Below are positions 1 to 8,980 of a DNA stretch of 64,000 nucleotides, in pieces (position 1 is the first letter of the stretch; the number at the start of each line of letters is the position of its first letter). The position numbers and the translations under genes are program-made. The notes under the pieces were generated by a model, which was not told where the DNA came from, did not search any database, and saw only the letters and a list, made by a program, of their open reading frames with translations. Location: NCBI GenBank assembly GCA_948567375.1, contig OX419759.1:63961493-64025492 (forward strand). Reading direction: 5' to 3'. Origin of the DNA: Lunularia cruciata. Its lineage: Eukaryota; Streptophyta; Marchantiopsida; Lunulariales; Lunulariaceae.

Positions 1-2
1 GT

Positions 3-660
3 CTTTAGGATACTCGTTCTGGTGTGTTTTGGGAGATGTTACGGATACTACAACATCTCCAAGTTCATCAGTATATTTTTCCATCTTACCTTTTGGAGAA
101 CGTTCCTTTGATGGGTGATTCTCGCACTAGAGTGGTGGCGAGTAAACATCAGGTCCATTCTTGGATGGGACTTGCTATTGTTAGATGCAGATAGAGTGGG
201 ATCACGGGCTCATCGTCTTTGTCTTTGGTGGATGCACCTTTTACCCAGAGAGGTTCTACAGCGTAGTTATGATGGGATTCAACGACTAGACCACATTCTT
301 GTTGATGATATCTTGGATGTTGGGCGTCAGTCTCAGACAATGGTAGTGGCTGATAGGTCATCTATGACAGTGGTGAACCTAGTTGGACAGCCTAGAGCTG
401 CATTTCCTATACTCATGAGTTTCCCATGCTCTCATGCTTTTCGAGAGGGAGGACCTAGACTTGTTTGGGACTCACAGTTACAGCAGTTGGTGGAGCCCAA
501 CGCTGATGAGAGAGAGCGGGCAATGGGTTTTCGCACCAGTATTACCACTGTTCCAGTAGTGTCAGAGGCATCCAGGCGTCAGGTGTTAGGTCAGGCTATG
601 GACCTGAACTGTTTGACCTGGATTGTGAGCCTTGGCTTGGCAGAGCAGCGTAGGATGCAC
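3..660 (+). pseudogene. C5-cytosine DNA methyltransferase-like domain in gypsy polyprotein (C-terminal part)
   Basis: In frame 3 the stretch DTRSGVFWEMLRILQHLQ leads to LLENVPLMGDSR at about 90-122. ENV (96-104) is the catalytic motif VI of C5-cytosine methyltransferases. After a frameshift near 174 the frame-1 reading gives GSRAHRLCLWW, like the R-x-R motif VIII. It continues through a target-recognition-like stretch to ERERAMGF (about 511-534) and RRQVLGQAMDLN (about 571-606), which resemble motifs IX and X. Motif IV (PCQ) would lie left of the window. The domain sits directly upstream of the reverse transcriptase in the same frame. Methyltransferase-carrying LTR retrotransposons are known in some eukaryotes, from memory in charophyte algae and dinoflagellates. 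The copy is inactive: a stop at 6-8 and the frameshift. The family call is an inference from several ordered motifs. Confidence 0.68.
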
Positions 661-981
661 TTGATAGGCATCACCACTCAGACACTTGTGAACCCTGTGC
701 CTATCGAGACAATTCAGGCACATGTTGGGGGCGATGGACTGAGTGGACATGGTATTCTTGGGACACAACTAGTAGCTACTAGGGAGAGTGGTCTACTTGG
801 AGTCCATCCAGGTGAGCGTGGGCTACTTGGATTACACCCTTGGTCCACATGGGATGCAGCCAAAGGACGTGTGGAGCTTGCAACCAGAGTGGAGGGAGTT
901 TTTCACATAGAGGTTGGGACCTCTAGTGGTCGGGAGCATGACACTATTGCTCCCAAGGGCCCAGTGTAGCAATCAGTTAGT

Positions 982-2460
982 ATGTCTTCCACTCCTACTA
1001 CAATTACAAAGGATACTTGGGAGCCAGATCTTGGACCCAAGCTTACTGGAGAGGAAAGACGGAGGGTTTGGAGGTTCTTGAAGAGTCACACGAGTTGTTT
1101 TGCCTTCAGTATGAAGGATTTGGGTGCTCTAAAGGGACCTAGTATACGGATTGAGTTGACTAGCAACACACCAGTTTTTTGACGTCCTTATTGATATAGT
1201 GAGATGGAGAGGACATTGATTCAAAGCCGGAGTAGTGACCTTTTTCAGGCTGGTTTGGTGGAGATTTCACATGGAGAGTATGCATCAGCAACATCAATGC
1301 CAGCCAAGAAGGATATGCATGGCAACTATACAGATAGGCGGATGTGTGGAGATTACCGTCCTATCAACCGACAGACCAGGGCTGATCGGTATGTCATGCC
1401 TACACTGGAGGAGATTTTTGATGCAATTGGGCATGCAAAGGTCTTTAGTACTTTGGATCTTCGAGCGGGATATCATCAGTTGCCGATCAGGAAGGAGGAT
1501 AAGTCCAAGATAGCATTCTGGGCTATTGATCTTCACGGCAAGGATGTGTTATATTAGTGGAGGTTCTTACCATTTGGGTTAAAGAACGCTCCTGCTGAGT
1601 TCCAGAGGGTCATGGATAGGATCCTAGCTGGATTGGATTTTGCTCGGTGCTATATTGATGACATTTTGGTTTATAGCACTACTGTGGAGGAGCATGAGAC
1701 ACAATTGTTGGAGGTGTTTGAGAGGTTGAGATCTCATGGACTCAAATTACATCCTGGGAAGTGTAGGTTCTTCCACGAGCAGGTTGAGTATTTGGGTCAC
1801 ACTATCTACCCCGGAGGACTTGGTGTCCAGCAGACCAAGGTGGAGGCTATTGCACGTATTCCTCGGCCTACGGATGTGAGCAGAGTGCGAACATTCCTTG
1901 GGTTGGCAAACTTCTATCGCCGCTATATTAGAGGATTTAGTGCCATTGCCAAGGTCTTGACGAAACTGACCAAGCTTACATAGGAGTGGTGTTGGGGAGA
2001 TGAGCAGGAGAGAGCTTTTGTAGAGCTCAAGGAGAGGTTGACATCTGCTCCTATTTTGAGGAGATCGATCAAGGGACGACCATTTCAAGTTCACACTGAT
2101 TGGAGTATGTTGGGGCTTGGAACGGTGCTCACCCAACATGATGATGAGGGGAAGGAGTTTGTGGTGGCCTATGCTAGTTGCTCCAACAATTCAGCAGAGG
2201 CGAAGTATAGTTCATATGAAGGAGAGTGCTTGGCAGTAGTTTGGGCAATAGCACATTTTTTATGTTACCTATTTGGTAACCCTTTCACTCTCATCACTGA
2301 TCATCAGCCGCTGAAGTGGTTGATGGAGTCCGACAAGCTTTCAGGGAAGCTTGCACAATGGGCTTTGATTTTACAAGAGTATGATTTCATGGTTGTTCAT
2401 AGACCTGGAGTGGTGAACCGTGATGCAAATGGGTTGAGTAGAAACCCATGTCCTAGCCAG
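982..2460 (+). pseudogene. gypsy reverse transcriptase and RNase H (broken)
   Basis: The frame-1 translation shows the Ty3/gypsy reverse transcriptase: MCGDYRPIN, VFSTLDLRAGYHQLPI, FLPFGLKNAPAEFQRVMD, then the catalytic CYIDDILVYS at about 1651-1680, followed by EYLGHTIYPGG. The connection and RNase H follow: HTDWSMLGLGTVLTQ (about 2092-2136), YSSYEGECLAVVWA and LITDHQPLKWLM, with the usual tail HRPGVVNRDANGLSR. In-frame stops interrupt at 1180 (TGA), 1192 (TGA), 1555 (TAG) and 1981 (TAG). The catalytic IDD pair is kept. Order and spacing are normal for gypsy pol. The stops make it non-functional. Confidence 0.88.
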
Positions 2461-2589
2461 CAGGATCAGACCGGAGCATGTTGGCATGGTGAGACAGATG
2501 AAGAGATGGTGCCAGGTTGGCATGCATCTGCCTTTTTGTGTATATTTTCTGAGGCTTTGGTGGTATCTCTCTCAGCGCATACAGGAGGA

Positions 2590-3760
2590 GTTATTGAGGT
2601 CACAGATCCAAAGAGTGAAGATATTGGTACAGTTCAGCGAGACATTCATGATGATGTCTTAGTGATGGACTATCTTCGCACTTGTGTTGTGGGTGGCATA
2701 ATTAGGGCCAAGGAGAGAGACCGTGTTCTTCAGCGAGCCAAACGGTTCAGATTGGAGGGTAGACACCTTTTGCGTGTATGGGAGGATGGTAGAGTGCGAG
2801 TAGTACCACTTCCATCTCAGAGACCACAGTTGGTCCATCATGCTCATGAGGAGCTAGGACATTTTGGAGTAAAGCATATGTATAGCTTACTCCAGAGTCA
2901 TTATTGGTGGCGCAGTATGCAGATTGAGGTACAATAGTTTGTTGCCAAATGTGTGGTTTGTGATCGAGTTAGAGCATCATTCAATGATCTTACGCCACAG
3001 TTACACCCATTACCTATCATGGGATTGGGTTACCGTTGGAGTTTGGACTTCGCCAGACCTTTACCATTGACTGTGAGACATCATCGGTATGTTTTGGTGA
3101 TGGTGGAGCACTTCTCCAAGTGGATTGAGTTGGTGGCACTTCTTGACAAGTCTAGTGAAGGGACAGCTTACTCGTTCCTAGATCGAGTTCTTAGTCATTT
3201 TGGTGCACCAGTTGAGGTTTTGACTGATCAGGGTACAGAGTTCTTGGGGGAGTTTTAGGTCTTGTGTGACAAGGCTTTGATTGATCATCGTACTACATCC
3301 TGAGATCACCCTGAGGCAGATGGCTTAGCAGAGAGAGTGGTTCAGACGGTGAAGAGAGGATTGCAAAAGTATGGTTTGCAGAGAGGCCACTTGGGAGATT
3401 GAGATCTCTAGTTACCTTGGTTGGCCATGGGCTATCGGTTCAGCCGGCAAGCCTCCTTAGCATCCTTCTCTCCATACTTTCTACTCTATGGATGAGATCC
3501 AGATTTACCTACAGCCATTCGTTGAGATGCTACTGTAGTTTTGGACTTGGATGATCTAAATGTATGGATGAGTTCATGTTCTCAGCGTGCAGAGATCTTT
3601 TGAAAAGTGATGCCGATGGCCTTTGAGAACTTGGCTATTGCTCAGCATAGAGATACTTTACGCTATACTACCATTTGAGGAGGAGGTTAGAGACCCTCAA
3701 TCCATCAATTTCATCCAGGCGACTATGTATATCTACAGCAGACAGCACCGACGATACTTG
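2590..3760 (+). pseudogene. gypsy integrase (broken)
   Basis: The H-H-C-C zinc-binding region reads HHAHEELGHFGVKHMYSLL then CVVCDRVRAS. The catalytic core shows WSLDFARPLPL (first Asp), then EVLTDQGTEFL (second Asp). The ADGLAERVVQTVKRGL segment supplies the conserved Glu. The last part of the frame, YLQQTAPTILDVS through LVLEGRDGVVWKDHVRNC, takes the place where a GPY/F module would end. Stops lie at 2935, 3256, 3301, 3400 and 3409. At 2935 and 3256 the stop replaces a Gln codon, at 3301 Arg and at 3400 Trp, judged by alignment with copy B. Confidence 0.85.
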
Positions 3761-3783
3761 ATGTTTCTACAGGCCGCACTATC

Positions 3784-4083
3784 TTGAGAGTGCACGATGT
3801 TTTGCCATCTGGAGTCCTTGTGTTAGAAGGACGTGATGGTGTTGTTTGGAAGGATCATGTGCGCAATTGTGCGCCATGCCACCTCCCAAACATTGATGGT
3901 ACTATGGACCCAAGCTTGGCACTTGTACGTGCAGGCTTGAGGTGTATGTTATGTGGCTCTTCTGGTGGAGCTGCTACTATATTAGTGTGTGATAGCTGTT
4001 TGAGAGGATGGCATATGGCATGTATGACTCCTCCCCTCATGGTGGTTCCTTAGGAACAGTGGTTATGTCCTAGATGTACTTGA
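3784..4083 (+). pseudogene. C-terminal PHD zinc finger of the gypsy polyprotein
   Basis: The end of the pol frame encodes LRCMLCGSSG, then LVCDSCLRGWHMACMTPPL and EQWLCPRCT before the stop TGA at 4081. The ligands are Cys at 3943, 3952, 3988 and 3997, His at 4012, and Cys at 4021, 4066 and 4075. That is C-x2-C-x11-C-x2-C-x4-H-x2-C-x14-C-x2-C, with the conserved Trp two residues before the seventh ligand. This is the PHD-finger pattern, a module that usually reads histone H3 tails. It stands where chromoviruses carry a chromodomain. One premature TAG at 4051 splits it; copy B has CAA at that codon, so the ancestral finger was open. A role in choosing insertion sites is inference. Confidence 0.82.
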
Positions 4084-4252
4084 CCTATAGCTAGTTCATT
4101 CTTTATATGGTATAGATTGCAGACATGCGACTAACGATGGAGCTCTATAGCACCCGGCCTCCTAATCTTTGCCCATTAGAGGGTATACCATATACTTAGA
4201 GTAGATGGCTATCTGGAGTTAGAGGGACCTAACCGCCAGCTAGGGGGGCAAT

Positions 4253-4931
4253 TGTGGCACTTTAGAGTTTATGTATGACTTATGTGTGAGTTGTGTTTCT
4301 ATAGTGTATGATGTTGACAACGATGTATGTTGTGTAGCTATGTATATACGCACGACAACTGTCACGCCATTTGTAGTGTCGTGTCTAGATGCTCGGACAC
4401 TGGAGTTCCAATGATAGTAGTTAAAGTTATTCTAGCAGTTTCTCAGAGACTACTTTCCGACGGTTAGATTTGGTGTTCAGGGTACTGACTTCATGGTGGG
4501 GCCCACCGTCACTTTGCACCGTTTGCACCGTCGAGTGTGCCATTAGCAAGACCGTTAGGGTTTTAGTGCTAGCTCGAGTCCATGGGGTATAGTTTCGAAG
4601 TGAGCTCCAGAGAGCTCACTTCTCTGATGTTGAGCCTTCGAGTTCCTGGCTATGGTGGACAGAGGCCGGCGAGCATCACCTCGATTCTCTATGCTTGAGT
4701 GGGTGTGTTTTGACTGTAATCAGTGCCTAGTTGTTGGCAATTTAAAGAGTGACAGATCAAGTACTGATCTGAGTTGAGTTGAGTTGAGAGTAGTAAGCAA
4801 TCTGATTATTGTGGCACTTTAGAGTCTATATATGACTTATGTGTGAGTTGTGTTTCTATAGTATATGATGTTGACAGCGATGTATGTTGTGTAGCGATGT
4901 ATGTTGTGTAGCGATGTATATACGCACGACA
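4253..4931 (+). repeat. gypsy LTR (3' of copy A, 5' of copy B) with terminal internal repeats
   Basis: It begins TGTGGCACTTTAGAG right after the polypurine-like tract and ends GCACGACA, so it has TG...CA ends. The first ~105 bp (4253-4357) recur at its right end (4810-4931, with a 17-bp internal duplication). A second LTR at 6584-7240 has the same layout. I therefore take the whole 679 bp as the LTR. The alternative is a ~557-bp LTR followed by a second, deleted element start at 4810. Confidence 0.62.
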
Positions 4932-6420
4932 AGGTCACAAATCCAAAGAGTGAAGATATTGGTACAATTCAATGAGACATTCATGGTGATGTCTTAGTGA
5001 TGGACTATCTTTGCACTAGAGTTGTGGGTGGCACAATTGGGGCCAAGGAGAGAGATCATGTCTTTCAGTGAGCCAAACAATTCAGATTGGAGTGTAGACA
5101 CCTTTTGCGTGTATGAGAGGATGGTAGAGTGCAAGTAGTACAACTTCCATCTCAGAGACCACAATTGGTCCATCATGCTCATGAGGAGCTAGGACATTTT
5201 GGAGTAAAGCATGCTTATATCTTACTCCAAAGTCATTATTGGTGGTACGGTATGCAAATTGAGGTATAGCAATTTGTTGCCAGATGTGTGGTTTGTGATC
5301 AATTTAGAGCATCATTCAATGCTCCTATGCCACAGTTACACCCATTACATATCATGGGATTGGGTTATCGTTGGAGTTTGGACTTCATTGGACCTTTACT
5401 GTTGATTATGAGACATCATCGGTATGTTTTGGTGATGGTGGAGCACTTCTCAAGTGGATTGAGTTATTGGCACTTCCTGACAAGTTTAGTGAAGGGATAG
5501 CTTACTCGTTCTTGGATTGAGTTCTTAGTCATTTTGGTGCACCAGCTAAGGTTTTGACTCATCAGGGTATAGAGTTCTTGAGGGAGTTTCAAGTCTTGTG
5601 TGACAAGGCTTTGATTGATCATTGTACTACATCCCGAGATCACCTTGAGGCAAGTGACTTAGCAGAGAGAGTGGTTCAGACGGTGAAGAGAGGATTGCAA
5701 AAGTATGGTTTGCAAAAAGGCCACTTGGGATATTGGGATCTCTAGTTACCATGGTTGGCCATGGGCTATCGGTTCAGCCAGCAAGCCTCCTTAGCCTCCT
5801 TCTCTCCTTACTTTCTACTCTATGGACGAGATCCAGATTACCTACAACCATTTGTCCAGATGCTATTGTAGTTTTGGACTTGGATGATCTAAATGTATGA
5901 TGAGCGCATGTTCTCAATGGGTAGAGATCTTTTGGAGAGTGATGCCGATAGCCTTTGAGAACTTGGCAATTCCTCAACATAGAGATACCTTACGCTATGC
6001 TACTATTCAAGGAGGAGGTTATAGACCCTCAATCAGTTGATTTCATCTAGGAGACTATGTATATCTACAATAGACAGCACCAACAACACTTGATGTTTGG
6101 ACAAGCCTCACTATCTTGAGAGTGCATGAGATTTTGCCATCTCAAGTCCTTGTGTTGGAAGGACGTGATGGTGTTGTTTGGAAGGATCATGTGCGCAATT
6201 GTGTACCATGCCACCTCCCAAACATTGATGGTACTATGGACCCAAGCTTGGCACTTGTACGTGCAAGCTTGAGGTGTATGTTATGTGGCTCTTCTGGTAG
6301 AGTTGCTACTATGTTAGAGTGTTATAGTTATTTGAGAGGATGGCATATGGCATGTATGACTACTCCCCTCATGATGGTTCCTCAAGGACAATGTTTATGT
6401 CCTAGATGTACTTGACCTAT
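4932..6420 (+). pseudogene. gypsy copy B: deleted element with integrase and PHD finger only
   Basis: The sequence matches copy A from about 2599 to 4083 but starts abruptly after the LTR, so gag, methyltransferase, reverse transcriptase and RNase H are gone. It encodes the zinc-binding region (CVVCDQFRAS equivalent, in part frameshifted), integrase core pieces, and at 6116-6415 the C-terminal segment with the PHD finger. That finger is damaged: CDSC has become CYSY and the conserved Trp has become Cys. Many substitutions against copy A are transitions. It is not functional. Confidence 0.85.
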
Positions 6421-6583
6421 AGCTAGGTCATCATTTATATGGTATAGATTGCAGATAGGCGACTAACGATGGGGCTCCATAGCACCTGGTCTCTTGATCT
6501 TTGCCATCATAGGTTATACCATATACTTGGAGTAGATGGCTATTTGGAGTAAGAGGGGCCTAATCGCCAGCTAGGAGGATGAT

Positions 6584-7240
6584 TGTGGCACTTTAGAGTT
6601 TATGTATGAGTTATGTGTGAGTTGTGCTTCTATAGTGTATGATGTTGATAGCTATGGATGTTGTGTAGTAATGTATATATGCACGACAGCTCTCATGCCA
6701 TTTGTAGTGTCGCATCTAGATTGCTCGGACATTGAAGTTCGAGTGATAGTAGATAGAGGCATTTTGGCAATTACTCAGACTACTTTCCGACGGTCAGATT
6801 TTGTGTTTAGGGTATTGACATCATGGCAGGGCCCACCGTCACTTGCACCATCTGCACTGTTGGGTGTACCGTCAATGGGACCGTTGGGATGAGACCTAGG
6901 TCAAAATCAAGAGTATACCCTGGAAGTGCAGCTCCAAAGAGCTCACTTCTCTGATGTTGAGCTTTTGAATTCTTGGCTAGAGTGGATAGAAAGCCGACAA
7001 GCATCACCTAGATTCTCTTAGCTAGAGTGGGTGTGGCTTGACTGTAATCAGTGCACTATTGTTGAAAAGTTGTTGAGGATCAAATCAAGTATTGATCTGA
7101 GTTTAGTTTATTCAAGTTGTAAATGATCTTATTATTGTGGCACTTTAGAGTCTATGTATGACTTATGTGTGAGTTGTGCTTCTATAGTGTATGATGTTGA
7201 CAGCTATGTATGTTGTGTAGCGATGTACATATGCACAACA
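6584..7240 (+). repeat. gypsy LTR at the 3' end of copy B
   Basis: It starts TGTGGCACTTTAGAG after a purine-rich tract (GCTAGGAGGATGAT) and ends GCACAACA. It is colinear with the LTR at 4253-4931, including repetition of the first ~105 bp at the right end (7136-7240). Clear divergence from the first LTR shows that the insertion is old. Confidence 0.62.
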
Positions 7241-7249
7241 AAATCAATC

Positions 7250-8980
7250 CTTTCAATTAAAATTCTTGGATTTGTATACTTTAGATTATTGCCCAAAGAT
7301 GATCCTTGGATGACATATATAGAAATACCTCATTGACTCAAAATGATTGCTTAATTTGAATCTCTTCCTATGTTGCAATCTATTATGGTCAAAAGTCCTT
7401 AAAAACGGGTTAACCAAAAAGATGAGAGATTCAAAGATAGGTTTATAAACCAAAGACACAACCAAATACAAGTATTGGTTTGAAGGATAACTAAAGAATC
7501 TATTATTGTCAAAAGTCCTTAAAAAGGGTTTAATCGGAAAAACTGAGAGGTTCAAAGTTAGGCTTGTAACCAAAAGATACAACCAAGTACAAGGTATTGA
7601 TACGAATGAGACCTTCTCTCTTGGGATCATAGTTTCGTACAATAAGGTATTTATTACAGTGTTAAACATAAGAAATTGGGAATGCATCAAATGGATGTGA
7701 ATTGTGTTTTTCTACATGGATGTTTCAAGGAAGAAATACACAAGAAGCAAACACAAGGATTTATTAAGAAATGGAGAAAGAAAATTATTCATTCAAGAAA
7801 TGTACCTAAGAAAAAAAATTTAAGTATCGACAGTTTGGTAAAAGAAATTGGATGGTTACTTTATTTGGGCTTGACAAGGAGCACTTCCAATCGTTGAGTT
7901 TATCCTAAGAGAGAATTACATATATATATATTTATATTGAAATATATGTATGTGATGCTCCTATTGTCTTAAAGAAATGGAAAATGTATAAAGGAGAAGT
8001 TACTTTATATACAAAGGAGATATTAAATGCAAGGTTTGAGATGAGTTAGGGGAAGTTAGATATTTCGTCTCTATCATCAACATATGTAAAAGATACTCTC
8101 ATCGGCTTCAGAAAAATAGCAATTATTATAAATATAAAGAAGAAATTGAATGAATGGTTTGAGACGAGTAACGACTACATCTTTCTTCTATATTCTGATA
8201 ACAAGCGATTGAATTGCAAGGACTCTCTCTTTATCTAAATCATATCTTATTCAGTAAAAAATTATTCAGAAATTCAATATAAAAAGTGCACATCCAGTGA
8301 CCATTCCACTGGAGCTTGGTCTATGTATCAGTCAAGAGATGTGCTCAACATTGAAGTTGAGAAGACAGAATTGACATCAAAGCGATATATTTATTTGGTT
8401 GGAACTCTTATATATTTAAGTACATGTATGATGCCTGATCTTGCTTCTGCCATTGGGTACCTAGCAGATACATTCCTAATCCAGGGAGAGGCCTTTGGTT
8501 GGCAGTAAAGAGAAAATCAGATATCTAAAATATAGTGGACTTGGCTCTCGACAACTTTAGATATTTCTTTGGTGGCATATTTTGATACTGATTTTGGTGG
8601 AGATTTAGTTCTAATGAAATCAACTTCAGGCTATGTATGTACTTAGAAGGAGGAGCCATTAAATGGTAGAGCAAGAAATAATCAATCACTCTCCTCTCTA
8701 CATGTGAGGCTGAATTTATAACTCCCACTCAAGCCACCAAAGAGGTTATTTCTATTCAAACTCAAATGCAGGTGGATAATCTGGCTTGACTTGCTGTGAT
8801 GAAAGCTACAATTTCTCACTAAAGAAAGCATACAGAAATACAGTTCTATTTTACGAGAGAGAAAGTAGATCACGGGGTAATGTCCTTGGAGTACTACTAA
8901 CACACTAAAGATATGATAGTAGATAGTTTCACTAAATCTCCATCAAAGGCATCTGCTTTTGTATAATCCATTAGGACTTC
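7250..8980 (+). pseudogene. degenerate Ty1/copia pol remnant
   Basis: Recognisable reverse transcriptase pieces appear at 7506-7820: KVRLVTKRYNQVQGID, then HQMDVNCVFLHG and QTQGFIKK, matching the copia KARLVAKGY and QMDVKTAFLHG blocks. RNase H traces follow: YLVGTLIYLSTCMMPDLASAIG at about 8390-8455, then EGGAIKW and STCEAEFITPTQATKE at about 8645-8745, and a C-terminal VDSFTKSP (about 8921). Frames change several times and stops are frequent. A ~100-bp segment is duplicated nearby (7380-7476 and 7500-7599). This is a long-dead copy, much more decayed than the element at 20684. Confidence 0.75.

Larger units (their letters stand above)
1..4252 (+). mobile_element. Ty3/gypsy retrotransposon copy A, internal domain (5' end outside window)
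   Basis: From about base 174 to 4083 one reading frame (frame 1) carries, in order, a C5-methyltransferase-like domain, reverse transcriptase, RNase H, integrase and a PHD zinc finger. It is broken by about ten in-frame stops. Bases 1-170 continue the first domain in frame 3, so there is one frameshift near 174. Gag and protease are not seen; gag presumably lies left of the window. A G-rich stretch at 4242-4250 (seven G with one C) directly precedes the LTR at 4253 and fits a polypurine tract. The element is dead. Domain assignments rest on motifs read by eye. Confidence 0.85.

Noticed and set aside
4253-4931. Free-standing miniature terminal-repeat element (TRIM)
   Set aside because: The block sits at the polypurine-tract junction in both copies and no target duplication surrounds it, so an LTR with internal repeats is simpler. 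I keep the alternative as a finding.
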